Shown: positions 1 to 9,260, counted from the first letter of the stretch. The stretch is DNA of 64,000 bases from Glutamicibacter sp. MNS18 (GCF_026107515.2 NZ_JAPCHW010000003.1:372001-436000); one strand, 5' to 3'. The notes: generated by a model from the sequence alone, not told the origin. Translations and numbers: made by a program.

Positions 1-447
1 GTGATCCACGAATTCCGGGGCCAGGTGCTGGCCGCGGGCCTGGCCCAGCAGGCCGAGGCCGGGGCCCTGCACGCGATGGTCACCGCCTACCTGGAACTGG
101 CCCAGAGCAGTCCGAACATCTACTTCTTCGTCACCGCGCAACCCGTCGACGCACTAACCACACCGCATGCCGCGGGCGGCGGCCCGACCCGGGTGCTCGA
201 CGCCTTCTTCGATGAGATCACGCAGATCATGGCCGAACGGGTGGCCGCCTACTTCGGCGCCCATCCGGACTCCAGCAACCCGGCCGTCGCCCTGTGGCCG
301 CGCGCCGCGCTGGGCATGGTCCGCTCCGCGGGCGAGCTCTGGCTGCGCCAACCGCACGATGAGAACCGCCCGACCCTGGAAGAACTGGCCGATGCCCTGT
401 GCAGCTGGCTCACCCACGGAATCGCCTCCACCAAACCCGGCGCCTAG
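1..447 (+). CDS. TetR-family transcriptional regulator, C-terminal part (5' truncated by window edge)
   Basis: The reading frame is open at the first base, so the N-terminal HTH lies outside the window. The visible 148 residues look like a TetR ligand-binding/dimerisation domain: helical, Ala/Leu-rich, with a helix near residues 65-85, and a tail (about 120-140) typical of TetR C-termini. The stop at 445-447 is 20 nt before the acyl-CoA dehydrogenase start, so the two may form an operon and the regulator may sense an acyl-CoA or fatty acid. That role is inference from position. Without the HTH, the family call rests on the C-terminal pattern only. Confidence 0.6.
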   Translation: MIHEFRGQVLAAGLAQQAEAGALHAMVTAYLELAQSSPNIYFFVTAQPVDALTTPHAAGGGPTRVLDAFFDEITQIMAERVAAYFGAHPDSSNPAVALWPRAALGMVRSAGELWLRQPHDENRPTLEELADALCSWLTHGIASTKPGA

Positions 448-467
448 CCACACCAGAAAGGTCCACC

Positions 468-2483
468 ATGAACCACCACCGCATTGATGTCGCAGCACTG
501 ACCGAGCAGCTGCTCGGTCCCTGGGCGGACATCCGCAAGGCCTCGCGGGCCCGCGCCGCCCGCCCCGAGCTGCAGCGCGATCCCGCGCTGGGCATGGACC
601 AGCACCGCGAGCGGGTGCTCGAGCAGCTGAAGATCCTGACCAAGGAGGGGGCCGTCCAGCTGGCCTTCCCGGCCGCCTTCGGCGGGGCGGACAACCACGG
701 CGGCTCCATCGCCGCCTTCGAGGAACTGGTCGCGGCGGATCCCTCGTTGCAGATCAAGGCCGGGGTGCAGTGGGGGCTGTTCGGCGGTGCGGTATTGCAC
801 CTGGGCACCGGGGAGCACCACCGGAAGTGGCTGCCGGGCATCCTGGACTTCTCCGTTCCCGGGGCCTTCGCGATGACCGAGATCGGCCACGGGTCGGATG
901 TGGCCTCGGTGGCCACCACCGCCACCTACGATCCGGACACCGAGGAATTCATCATCCACACCCCCTTCAAGGCCGCGTGGAAGGAATTCCTGGGTAATGC
1001 CGCCCTGCACGGCACCGCCGCCACCGTCTTCGCCCAGCTGATCACCAAGGGCGTGAACCACGGGGTGCACTGCTTCTACGTGCCGATCCGCGATGAGCAC
1101 GGCAACTTCCTGGAAGGCATCGGCGGTGAGGACGACGGGCTGAAGGGCGGACTGAACGGTATCGACAACGGCCGGCTGCACTTCAGCGAAGTGCGCATCC
1201 CGCGGGTGAACCTGCTCAACCGCTACGGCGATGTGGCCGCCGACGGCACCTACTCCTCCCCGATCGCCTCCCCGGGCCGGCGCTTCTTCACGATGCTCGG
1301 CACCCTGGTGCAGGGCCGGGTGTCGCTGGACGGCGCGTCCACCAGCGCCTCGAAGATCGCCCTGCAGATCGCGATCACCTATGCCAACCAGCGCCGCCAG
1401 TTCACCAGCACCTCGGATACCGAGGAAACCACCATCCTGGACTACCAGCGCCACCAGCGCCGGCTGCTGCCGAAGCTGGCCCGCACCTACGCGGCCTCCT
1501 TCGCCCATGACGAGCTGCTGACCAAGTTCGACGCGGTCTTCTCCGGCCGCGAGGACAGCGACGAGGACCGCCAGGACCTGGAGACCCTGGCCGCGGCCCT
1601 AAAGTCGCTGAGCACCTGGGATGCCCTGGATACCCTGCAAGAGGCCCGCGAGGCCTGCGGCGGCTCCGGGTACATGGCCAAGAACCGCTTCAACCAGCTG
1701 CATAGCGACCTGGATATCTACGTCACCTTCGAGGGGGACAACAACGTCCTGCTGCAATTGGTGGGCAAGCGGCTGCTGACCGACTACGCCGCCGAGTTCC
1801 GCAAGCTCGATACCGGGGCGGTCGCCCGCTACGTGGCCAAGCAGGTCGGCTCCACCGCCCTGCACCGCACCGGGTTGCGCACCGTCGCGCAGACCTTCGC
1901 CGATGCCAGCGACGAGCGCAAGAGCGCCAACTTCTTCAAGGACCCGGCCAACCAGAAGGAACTGCTGGCCGAACGGGTGGACGCGATGGTCGCCGAGGTG
2001 GCGTCCAACCTGCGCAGTGCCGGCAAGGACAAGGCCAAGACCGCCGCGAAGTTCAACGAGAACCAGGACCTGCTGATCCAGGCGGCCCGCGCCCACGGTG
2101 AACTGCTGCGCTGGGAGGCCTTCACCCGGGCGTTGGAGCAGGTCACCGACCAGAACACCCGCGAGGTGCTCACCTGGGTGCGCGATGTCTTCGCGCTGTG
2201 CGTGATCGAGGACGATTTGGGCTGGTACCTGGCCAATGGCCGGCTGTCGATGCAGCGGGCCCGGACCCTGCCGGAGTACATCAACCGGCTGCTCGCCCGC
2301 CTGCGCCCGCACGCCCAGGATCTGGTGGATGCCTTCGGCTACACCCAGGAGCACCTGCGCGCCGAGATCTCCAGCGGCATCGAGGGCGAACGCCAGGACG
2401 AGGCCATGGAGTACTTCCGCAGGTTGCGTGCCAGCGACAACGCACCGGTCAGCGAGAAGTCGGTGGGCAAGGCCAAGGTCTAG
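468..2483 (+). CDS. Acyl-CoA dehydrogenase/acyl-CoA oxidase family protein
   Basis: Encodes 671 aa. An AGAAAGG ribosome site lies just before the ATG at 468; an upstream in-frame start overlaps the TetR gene and is less likely. The order is an N-terminal helical domain, a middle beta domain with the acyl-CoA dehydrogenase-like stretch AMTEIGHGSDV, and a long C-terminal helical region with the EACGGSGYM and FEGDNNVLLQ segments typical of FAD acyl-CoA oxidases/dehydrogenases. The length exceeds ordinary dehydrogenases (about 380-400 aa) and fits the acyl-CoA oxidase-like branch. The expected reaction is alpha,beta-oxidation of an acyl-CoA thioester in fatty acid breakdown; the electron acceptor cannot be told from sequence. 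Probably controlled by the upstream TetR. Confidence 0.85.
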   Translation: MNHHRIDVAALTEQLLGPWADIRKASRARAARPELQRDPALGMDQHRERVLEQLKILTKEGAVQLAFPAAFGGADNHGGSIAAFEELVAADPSLQIKAGVQWGLFGGAVLHLGTGEHHRKWLPGILDFSVPGAFAMTEIGHGSDVASVATTATYDPDTEEFIIHTPFKAAWKEFLGNAALHGTAATVFAQLITKGVNHGVHCFYVPIRDEHGNFLEGIGGEDDGLKGGLNGIDNGRLHFSEVRIPRVNLLNRYGDVAADGTYSSPIASPGRRFFTMLGTLVQGRVSLDGASTSASKIALQIAITYANQRRQFTSTSDTEETTILDYQRHQRRLLPKLARTYAASFAHDELLTKFDAVFSGREDSDEDRQDLETLAAALKSLSTWDALDTLQEAREACGGSGYMAKNRFNQLHSDLDIYVTFEGDNNVLLQLVGKRLLTDYAAEFRKLDTGAVARYVAKQVGSTALHRTGLRTVAQTFADASDERKSANFFKDPANQKELLAERVDAMVAEVASNLRSAGKDKAKTAAKFNENQDLLIQAARAHGELLRWEAFTRALEQVTDQNTREVLTWVRDVFALCVIEDDLGWYLANGRLSMQRARTLPEYINRLLARLRPHAQDLVDAFGYTQEHLRAEISSGIEGERQDEAMEYFRRLRASDNAPVSEKSVGKAKV

Positions 2484-2515
2484 CCGCCGCCCGGGTTCCG
2501 CTCCCGTGAGCCACC

Positions 2516-2548
2516 GGTGCCCGCATCCCCCGACAGGGTGCGGGCACC
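2516..2548. terminator. Bidirectional hairpin between convergent genes
   Basis: Arms GGTGCCCGCA (2516-2525) and TGCGGGCACC (2539-2548) form a perfect 10-bp stem between the acyl-CoA dehydrogenase (+) and the VOC gene (-). No U-tract follows on either strand. Confidence 0.6.
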
Positions 2549-2594
2549 GCTGCGTTGGCAAGCGCGTCGCCGTGTCACGGACGTGGCACCTCTT

Positions 2595-3074
2595 CTACTG
2601 CCGATGGCCGGCGGTCGGCGCCGGATCCGTGGGCTGCAGACGCTCGGCCACTGCAACGATCAGCCCCTCCGGGCCGCGGATGTATGCCATTAGCCACTGC
2701 CCCTCGTAGCGCCCGATCCCGCCGACCAGCCCGTAGCCCCGGGTTTCCAGGTCCCCGACCAGCCCATGCAGGTCCTCCACCTCGAAGGCGATGCTGCGCA
2801 GTCCGGGCTCGTTGGCCATTGCCGCAGGCTGCCCCGAACCGGGTGCCGGCCGTTCGAAGCCGGATAGCTCGATGCCGACCTCGGACCCCGGGGCCTTGAG
2901 CATCACGATATTGGTGCGCGCATCCGGGATGCCGCACACCGTATCGAGGAACTCGCCTTCCATCCCCTCCATGGTCCCCTCCACCCGCAGGCCCAGGGCC
3001 ACAAAGAACTCGGTGGCCTCATCCAGATCACTCACGGTGATCCCCACATGGTCAAGATGCTTGATTCCCGGCAT
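2595..3074 (-). CDS. VOC family protein (glyoxalase/bleomycin-resistance fold)
   Basis: 159 aa from the ATG at 3074, which has a perfect AGGAGG site upstream (reverse strand, about 3080-3086); an ORF extending to 3164 is discarded for that reason. It starts with a typical VOC first strand (HLDHVGITVSDLDEA) and contains two beta-alpha-beta-beta-beta halves, the second with RSIAFEVEDLHGLV and GYGLVGGIGRYEG and a final strand RGPEGLIVAVAE. Metal-ligand positions are plausible: His at the first strand and Glu at EVGIELS and at the end. The substrate is unknown; the family includes glyoxalase I, methylmalonyl-CoA epimerase and extradiol dioxygenases. Single gene, convergent with its neighbour. Confidence 0.8.
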   Translation of the reverse strand: MPGIKHLDHVGITVSDLDEATEFFVALGLRVEGTMEGMEGEFLDTVCGIPDARTNIVMLKAPGSEVGIELSGFERPAPGSGQPAAMANEPGLRSIAFEVEDLHGLVGDLETRGYGLVGGIGRYEGQWLMAYIRGPEGLIVAVAERLQPTDPAPTAGHRQ

Positions 3075-3172
3075 GATGTTCCTCCTGTGAACGGCTGGCG
3101 GAGCGGTGGTGCACTGCACCGATGCTACTCCCTGCGTCCCGCCGCCGCAGGTAGTCTGGGTCACCTCGGAAG

Positions 3173-3557
3173 ATGGCCCGCGGGAGGTTGAGCATGGCCA
3201 TCGGGACCTTTCCGGCCACCGCCGACCGCTGGAAGGACGTCGACACCAGCCTCGGTGAGACTGGCGATCCCTCCCGGTGCACGTGCCGGCACGTCATCGA
3301 CCCGGGCTGGACTCACGACGCCCGGCGCAACGAAGCCGACCTGCGCCACCAGGTACGCCCCGCCTTCCGGGGCCGGGGCATCGCCACACGGCAATTGCAC
3401 GCTGCCGTCGGGTACGGCCCACTGATACGGCGATCACCGGGTAAAGCAACGCCGGGTTGTTCACCGGGGCGCTCTCCACCTTCGACTCCGCGGGTTTCAG
3501 GCAGCTGAACCGGAACCGGCGCCTGGTACCGGTCGAACTCGAGCTGGGCGCCGGCAC
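3173..3557 (+). pseudogene. GNAT-family N-acetyltransferase, frameshifted remnant
   Basis: The first frame (from about 3173/3194) gives an N-terminus with ATADRWKDVDTSLG and CTCRHV. It continues into RPAFRGRGIATRQLHAAV, which is the GNAT acetyl-CoA-binding motif A (R/Q-x-x-G-x-G/A). After about 3420 the homology shifts to another frame, which reads LFTGALSTFDSAGF and then RLVPVELEL, the usual GNAT C-terminal strand. The middle is shortened and no single frame encodes the whole domain. I infer a decayed acetyltransferase; the original substrate is unknown. Confidence 0.6.
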
Positions 3558-3574
3558 CTGTTCCTGGGCATCCG

Positions 3575-3613
3575 CGGGATCACGTCTTTTTGGGCAACGC
3601 CGGATCCCGCGGG
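3575..3613. terminator. Inverted repeat downstream of hipA
   Basis: CCGCGGGATC and GATCCCGCGG face each other between the GNAT remnant (+) and hipA (-), separated by roughly 20 nt that include a run of five T. A possible terminator; the long loop makes it uncertain. Confidence 0.35.
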
Positions 3614-3614
3614 C

Positions 3615-4880
3615 CTAGAACATCCCCAGGTAGGCAGGGAGGTCGGATACCGCGGCCTTGCGCCCCGCAAGCAGGTTCCGGGTCTGAACGGAGATATACC
3701 TAACGAGCTTTTCGGTCACCTGCTGGTGATCCGTCACCTCCACGGCGTGGAGCAGTCCCTGCAGGGTTTCGCTCACGATCTCCCGCGCCACCCCGGGGCC
3801 AATCCCCCAGGTTTCGGCCTCGCTGACCAGGTCGTCCAGGGTGATCGATGGTTGGTGGGCCTTGCCGTTGACCCTCAGCGCCATGTTCTGCTGGCCGTCC
3901 GGGGCCAGCGCCAGGGCCGTGACGTCGTAGAGCGGCGCCAGATCGATCCCGCCGTCGGGCAGATGCAGGAGCGAGAAGTTCTTCGCATGGGCGTCTGTAT
4001 TGCCGATCGCCACATTGAAGGTCATGTAGGCCAGCAGCCGGTGCCGCGGCCCCCTGGACTTGGCCAGCTTCCTGACCCGGGGAAGCAGGTTCGCAACATT
4101 GGCATGGCTTGCCCTCCGGTCAACGGCTTCGAACTTCGCGTCGGTATCCCAGGGCAGGCCCAGCGCCTGGGCGGCATCCTCCTGGTGCAGCCTGGTGATC
4201 CGCCGGCCCTGGGCAATGCGGTCATAGCGTTCGACGACCAATGCCGTGCGTTGGCCGAAACCCTGCACGGTGGCCTCGAACGAGGTCAGGCCGAGGGACC
4301 GGCCCAGGGCCAGGCAATAGGCCTCCCACTGGGCGCCCCATTCTTGGCCCGGTGCCACCGGTTTCAGGATATGGGTGGACGAGGCACCCTTCGAGGTCAG
4401 GTACCAGCCCTCGTTCCAGGTAAGCACGGCTTTGGGCTGGATGCCAGGCAGCGATCCACCTCCGCCGACCATCCCCATGGCGTAGTCGGCGGTCCGGTTG
4501 AGCATTGCTTCGATCTCGTCCGCACCGGCGGGGACCAGCTCATGGTCCTCTGGGTAGGCGTAGGGACCGATGACGACCGCTCCGGGAACATCCGTTCCCG
4601 CGTAGTTGAGCATTGCGTAGAGATCCGTGCCGGGAACCCCCGCCTGCCGGGCCAGGTTCTGCCGCCCCCGTCCTTCCGGGAGGATGCCCCCGAAGAACGA
4701 GGTCGCGGCGTGGACATCATTGGCCACGACGCCCAGTGGAAGATTCAGGGACAGCGCCGTTGATCCGAGCCCATGGCGCGAGAGCGCCCGGGCGGAGGCC
4801 CTGAATCCCACACGGTTCGGTCCCTCATCTATGAGCAGACCGACGTGTTCGTCGTAGAGGAATACCGGCACCTCACCCAT
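3615..4880 (-). CDS. hipA: HipA-family serine/threonine kinase toxin
   Basis: 421 aa, normal length for HipA. Visible elements are the N-terminal couple_hipA region with FFGGILPEGRGRQ (62-74), the SLPGIQPK segment (143-150) equivalent to the autophosphorylated serine loop SIAGAQEK of E. coli HipA, SSTHILKPV (168-175, ATP-binding lysine), ALVVERYDR (213-221), HQEDAAQALG (232-241), the catalytic loop NTDAHAKN (294-301, Asp296) and the metal-binding LYDVT (317-321). All kinase residues appear intact. E. coli HipA phosphorylates GltX and induces persistence; the target here is unknown. Its start overlaps the end of hipB by 8 nt, indicating translational coupling. Confidence 0.93.
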   Translation of the reverse strand: MGEVPVFLYDEHVGLLIDEGPNRVGFRASARALSRHGLGSTALSLNLPLGVVANDVHAATSFFGGILPEGRGRQNLARQAGVPGTDLYAMLNYAGTDVPGAVVIGPYAYPEDHELVPAGADEIEAMLNRTADYAMGMVGGGGSLPGIQPKAVLTWNEGWYLTSKGASSTHILKPVAPGQEWGAQWEAYCLALGRSLGLTSFEATVQGFGQRTALVVERYDRIAQGRRITRLHQEDAAQALGLPWDTDAKFEAVDRRASHANVANLLPRVRKLAKSRGPRHRLLAYMTFNVAIGNTDAHAKNFSLLHLPDGGIDLAPLYDVTALALAPDGQQNMALRVNGKAHQPSITLDDLVSEAETWGIGPGVAREIVSETLQGLLHAVEVTDHQQVTEKLVRYISVQTRNLLAGRKAAVSDLPAYLGMF

Positions 4881-5097
4881 TGTCCACCGTCCGGAACATG
4901 AGTTGGATGCCCAATTGGTCCAGCAGTTCGAAGAGGTTCGCGCTCAGTGTCTTGGCCTTCCCGGTCTCCACATCGGAGATGTAGCGCTGGCTGTAGCCCA
5001 AGGCGGTGGCCAGCTCAGTCTGCGTGATCCCCAGCTCCAGGCGCGCCGCATGCACGGCGCGACCCAAATCGCTCGGTGTATCAATAGTCCCGAACAT
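4873..5097 (-). CDS. hipB: HipB-like XRE antitoxin/repressor
   Basis: 74 aa, with one helix-turn-helix of the Cro/C1 type: GITQTELATALGYSQR followed by YISDVETGKAKT, then a short C-terminal strand (IQLMFRTVDNG). HipB neutralises HipA and represses the operon by binding repeated operators. Here it precedes and overlaps hipA (ATG of hipA inside the hipB end). Upstream is an unusually AT-rich stretch with repeated GGATATG words that could be its operator. Confidence 0.9.
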   Translation of the reverse strand: MFGTIDTPSDLGRAVHAARLELGITQTELATALGYSQRYISDVETGKAKTLSANLFELLDQLGIQLMFRTVDNG

Positions 5098-5190
5098 GGG
5101 CCTCCTTATGACGAATTCCGGATATGCTCAATATTATTACATTTTTTGGATATGAATCTGACTATTGCGAAATCTGTATATTCCGGCCGG
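5098..5190 (-). promoter_or_regulatory. hipBA promoter/operator region
   Basis: AT-rich in contrast to its surroundings. GGATATG occurs at 5120-5126 and again at 5149-5155 (29 bp apart), and an inverted partner ATATTCC lies at 5178-5184, another 29 bp on. Evenly spaced half-sites fit a dimeric HipB-type repressor binding cooperatively. Function is inferred. Confidence 0.4.
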
Positions 5191-5307
5191 ATGGACCCAG
5201 TCCCGCAATGCGGCGGCGAACCGGCCGTCAATTGCGGCCGGGTGGGTGGGTTGGACACCCCGTCACCACGGAAACCATTCTGGGTCACCCCGGTTCCCTG
5301 GCCGCGC

Positions 5308-6348
5308 TCAGCGTCGCACGGCACCCAGTCCCCGATGGGCGTTGACCAGGGCACAGACCCTCGCGGCGCACTGGTGCCCCTGGAACGTGAAGACCCGCTC
5401 CAGGTACTGGTCGACCTTCAGCACTACCGCGGTCCCGGATCCGGCGATGAACCCGCCGTCGGTGATATTCGAACGGTAGCCGATCCCGCCGTAGTCCAAC
5501 GCACGGATTTCGCGCACGTGAGCCGAGGCGATCCGGTCATACCCGATGCGCTTGCAGCGGATCATTCCGCCAAGGCGCACTTGCACTCCGTCGGGACCTA
5601 TGAGCAACGTACCGGTCAGCAGGATCCAGCCACCCGCCGCGCCAAGGACGGCACAGATCGCCAGCCACGGCAGGCTCCACCACCAACCTGCTACGCCGGC
5701 GGCCAGGCAGGTGAGCAGGCAAGCGTTTCGCGCGCCGATGGCACTCAACCCGATTTCCAGGACAGTGCTTTGTTGCGCCAGTGCGCGCTGGGTGGTGGCC
5801 AGCAGCGAACGCAGGTCGTTGGCCATCCGGTCGGCTACCCGGGCCTGGCTCGATTCCGGGACCGGCGCCGGTTCCGGCCGGTAGAGCATCGCGACACCAG
5901 CCCCCAGGAGTGCGGCTGCCAGGATGCTGGCGGCCATCGGCCAACCCTCCAGTGTTGCCATCGAGGAATCCTGGAGGTCACGCTGCCCAACAATGATGGC
6001 CATGACAAGACCCAGGATGAAGGCGCCCAGCATCATCCCCGCGGCCATGCCGCAGCGGGCCAGCAGCGTTGATTGCCCGCGCATGGACAGGCCGGCAAGC
6101 ATGAGCGCCGCGGCGGAGAACAGCCTGATCGGCAGCGTGGTCAGCACGAAGACCGGTAGTGACTCGATCCCATTGACCTCACCCCGGGCATTCCAGTGCA
6201 CCGCGAGTTCGGCAGGCAGGCGAGCGGAATCCAGAAAGGCCCACAGCGCAATGGCCACGCAGGCCAGCACGAGCAGGGCCATATTCCCGCACAGCCACAG
6301 CCGCTGGTAACGCTCAGCGCTTCGATCCATCAGCAAGGCCCATTTCAT
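5308..6348 (-). CDS. DUF1648-type integral membrane protein with C-terminal soluble domain
   Basis: About 346 aa from the ATG at 6348, which has GGAAAG upstream; alternative starts are 6330 and 6378. The N-terminal half has an LPAELAVHWNARGEVNG segment resembling DUF1648 (seen in SdpI-like immunity/signal proteins) and TM helices around residues 17-38, 60-80, 92-115 and 128-145. A charged linker with a possible coiled coil follows, then two more TMs, then a roughly 90-residue domain starting at LLIGPDGVQVRLGG that looks like a bacterial PH-like module. Function unknown. Divergent from pepN. Confidence 0.6.
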   Translation of the reverse strand: MKWALLMDRSAERYQRLWLCGNMALLVLACVAIALWAFLDSARLPAELAVHWNARGEVNGIESLPVFVLTTLPIRLFSAAALMLAGLSMRGQSTLLARCGMAAGMMLGAFILGLVMAIIVGQRDLQDSSMATLEGWPMAASILAAALLGAGVAMLYRPEPAPVPESSQARVADRMANDLRSLLATTQRALAQQSTVLEIGLSAIGARNACLLTCLAAGVAGWWWSLPWLAICAVLGAAGGWILLTGTLLIGPDGVQVRLGGMIRCKRIGYDRIASAHVREIRALDYGGIGYRSNITDGGFIAGSGTAVVLKVDQYLERVFTFQGHQCAARVCALVNAHRGLGAVRR

Positions 6349-6555
6349 CCAGGAAGCTTTCCGACTCCTACCGATCATACCTTCTGACACGATATTGACC
6401 TTCGAATGTAATAAATAACTACACTTCATGCATGACTTACAAGTGTTTGACGTCAGGGCACGCGGAATCGCTGGCACGTCGCATGGCAGAACGAAGCGGG
6501 CCAGAGGAATTCCGGCTTGGGGATTATAAAGTAAACGTTTCACAGCTAAGCTGGG

Positions 6556-9210
6556 GTGGTGGACACTCTTGAACGCTATGCACCGAACGAAAACCTGACC
6601 CGCGATGAGGCCGCCTGGCGCGCAGCCAATATCGTCTGGCATTCAGCCGATGTCTTCCTGGACCTGGGCAATGCCACCGATGCCGGACAGGAGGGCTACC
6701 TGTCATCGACGACCCTGCGCTTCTCCTCCGGCAGCACCCAGACCTTCATCGACTTCATCCATGGCGGTGTGGATGAAATCCAGGTCAATGGGCGGATGGT
6801 CGCCGTCGACGGTGCGGTGCTCGATAGCCGGATCTACCTGTCGGATCTGCAGACCACGGCGGTGAACACCGTGGTCATTGCCGGACGTGCCCTGTATTCG
6901 CGCAGCGGCGAGGGCCTGCACCGTTTCCTGGATCCGCAGGACCAGCAGACCTATTTGTACACCCAGTTCGAACCGGCCGACGCACGGCGGGTGTTCGCCT
7001 GCTTTGAACAGCCAGACCTGAAGACTTCCTATCGCTTCACCGTCCGCGGCCCGGAATCCTGGCATCTAGCCAGCAATCAACCGGCCGAATCGCAGCACAT
7101 CCACGAGGATGGCACCAAGACGGTCACCTTCGCACCCACTCCCCCGATATCCAGCTACATCACCTCGGTGCTCGCCGGCCCGTACCATGTGGTCCGCGAC
7201 GAGCACAGCCTCACCTTGAAGGACGGGTCGGAACTGCGCATCGAGCTGGCGGCCAGCTGCCGGGCTGCCTTGGCCAAGGACTTCGACGCAGAGCAAATCC
7301 TGAAGGTCACCAAGCAGGGCCTGAGCTATTTCCACGAGCTGTTCGACTACCCCTACCCCTGGGGCAAGTACGACTCGGCCTTCGTCCCGGAGTACAACCT
7401 CGGCGCCATGGAAAACCCCGGGCTGGTGACCTTTACCGAGCGCTATGTCTTCACCTCCCACGCCACCGAGGCCCAGCACGAGCAACGTGCCAACACCATC
7501 ATGCACGAAATGGCGCACATGTGGTTCGGCGATCTGGTCACCATGAAGTGGTGGGATGACCTGTGGCTCAAGGAGTCCTTCGCCGACTACATCGGCACCT
7601 TGGCCAATGACGTGGCCACCGACTTCACGACCGCCTGGACCACCTTCGCGGCACGCCGTAAGGCCTGGGCCTACGTGGCAGATCAGATGCCGACCACCCA
7701 TCCCATCGTCGCCGATATCACGGACCTGCAGGCCGCGGACCAGAATTTCGACGGGATCACCTATGCGAAGGGCGCCAGCGTACTCAAGCAGCTGGCCGCC
7801 TTCGTCGGCGCGCAGGCCTTCCGAGATGCGGCCCGCTCCTATTTCCAGAAGCACGAGTACGGCAATACCTCGCTCGGCGATTTCCTCGCCGCCCTGGAGG
7901 AGGCCAGCGGCCGGGATATGGGTGCCTGGGCCGACGCCTGGTTGCGCACCAGCGGGGTGCCGCGGCTGGGCATCGAGCTAGCCGCGGACCAGCAGGGGCT
8001 GGTCACCTCGGCCGCCCTGGTCCAACGCGGCACCGATCCGCTCACCGGCGAGGGCATTCTCCGCCCGCACGTGCTGACCGTGGCCGGCTACGACCTGCGC
8101 GAAGGCCGCCTGGTCCGTACCCGTGGTGAACGCGTTGAACTCATCGGTGAACGGGTGGCCCTGGATTTCCTGGTCGGCACCCCGGCCCCGGACCTGCTGC
8201 TGCCCAACGACGGGGATGAGACCTATGCGGTCATCGAATTCGATGAGCGTTCCCTGCGGACGCTGCTGCAACACCTGGGATCCCTCACCGATTCCCTGCC
8301 GCGGGCCACCTGCTGGGCCTCGCTCTGGGATGCCGTGCGTGGTGGCCGGCTTGCGACGCAGCACTACGTGGATGCCGTACTCTCCCACGCCTCCACGGTC
8401 CAGGACGCCGGCGTGTATGCCGTGCTGGTGGATCAGTTGCTCAACAGCGTGAACCGCTATCTGGCTCCCGAATTGCGTCCCACGGCCCGCCAGCGAGCCG
8501 CCGAGGCCCTGACCGGCTGGCTCGGCGAGCTGGAGGCCGGCAGCGACAACCAGACCACCACCGCCCGGGCTCTGGCTAGGCTGGCCCGCAGCGGTGTGGC
8601 CGTAGAGGTCGTTGACTCGTTCCTGGCCCCGCAGCCCAATCCCCATCGGGTCAATGTCGACGAGCAGCTGCTCTGGTTGAGCTGGGAGGCCGTGGCCGCC
8701 GCACGGGGACTGGATGAGACCGCCCAGGTAAGGATGCACGCGGCACTGCAAGAGAATCCAACGACGATCGCGCAGAATGCGGTGCGTACCGCGCGGGCGG
8801 CCCGGCCCGAGCATGCGGTCAAGGCGAAGGCCTTTGAGGAGGTCTTTTCCGCACGTGATGATGACGGGGAGCTGTCCAATGACGCTCTGAGCGCGATCGC
8901 CGAGGGGTTCGGCATGGGATCTCGGGAGTTGCTCGCGGGTTTCGAGGAGACCTACTGGACGCGGATCCTTCAGGTGTTCGAATCCATGAGCATGGAGTTT
9001 TCCACGAGGATCATCCGCGGGCTGTTTCCGCGCAATCAGGACCTGTCAGATACCCCGCAGCACAATCCCGCGCTGCGCGCGGTCACGGAGTGGCTGGAGG
9101 AACACGGAACTGCACCGCGGGCCCTGCGACGCATCCTGATCGAGGAGAAGGCCGAACTTGAACGCAGCCTCGAAGCACAGCAGGTGTCCCGTCGAGCCTC
9201 AGGCGTATAG
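6556..9210 (+). CDS. pepN: Aminopeptidase N (M1 zinc metallopeptidase)
   Basis: 884 aa, typical for the actinobacterial PepN family. The exopeptidase motif GAMEN lies at 283-287. The zinc site HEMAH (317-321) is followed by the third ligand Glu340 in WLKESFAD, the canonical HExxH-x18-E. The N-terminal beta-sandwich precedes this and the ERAP1-like helical C-terminal domain occupies about 540-870. It removes N-terminal amino acids from cytoplasmic peptides. The start is GTG at 6556 (a second GTG is at 6559), preceded by an AT-rich patch that probably holds the promoter. Single-gene unit ending in a hairpin. Confidence 0.95.
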   Translation: MVDTLERYAPNENLTRDEAAWRAANIVWHSADVFLDLGNATDAGQEGYLSSTTLRFSSGSTQTFIDFIHGGVDEIQVNGRMVAVDGAVLDSRIYLSDLQTTAVNTVVIAGRALYSRSGEGLHRFLDPQDQQTYLYTQFEPADARRVFACFEQPDLKTSYRFTVRGPESWHLASNQPAESQHIHEDGTKTVTFAPTPPISSYITSVLAGPYHVVRDEHSLTLKDGSELRIELAASCRAALAKDFDAEQILKVTKQGLSYFHELFDYPYPWGKYDSAFVPEYNLGAMENPGLVTFTERYVFTSHATEAQHEQRANTIMHEMAHMWFGDLVTMKWWDDLWLKESFADYIGTLANDVATDFTTAWTTFAARRKAWAYVADQMPTTHPIVADITDLQAADQNFDGITYAKGASVLKQLAAFVGAQAFRDAARSYFQKHEYGNTSLGDFLAALEEASGRDMGAWADAWLRTSGVPRLGIELAADQQGLVTSAALVQRGTDPLTGEGILRPHVLTVAGYDLREGRLVRTRGERVELIGERVALDFLVGTPAPDLLLPNDGDETYAVIEFDERSLRTLLQHLGSLTDSLPRATCWASLWDAVRGGRLATQHYVDAVLSHASTVQDAGVYAVLVDQLLNSVNRYLAPELRPTARQRAAEALTGWLGELEAGSDNQTTTARALARLARSGVAVEVVDSFLAPQPNPHRVNVDEQLLWLSWEAVAAARGLDETAQVRMHAALQENPTTIAQNAVRTARAARPEHAVKAKAFEEVFSARDDDGELSNDALSAIAEGFGMGSRELLAGFEETYWTRILQVFESMSMEFSTRIIRGLFPRNQDLSDTPQHNPALRAVTEWLEEHGTAPRALRRILIEEKAELERSLEAQQVSRRASGV

Positions 9211-9225
9211 CCTTCCGGCAGCCCA

Positions 9226-9260
9226 TGGGCCCACAACCTGCTGTGCGGGATGTGGGCCCA
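9226..9260. terminator. Hairpin between pepN and HNH gene
   Basis: Perfect 10-bp arms TGGGCCCACA (9226-9235) and TGTGGGCCCA (9251-9260), loop 15 nt, no U-tract, between convergent genes. Confidence 0.55.

Noticed and set aside
444-1508. 354-aa frame antisense to the acyl-CoA dehydrogenase
   Set aside because: Low-complexity Gly/His/Val composition typical of the mirror frame of GC-rich genes; the plus strand has a clear enzyme.
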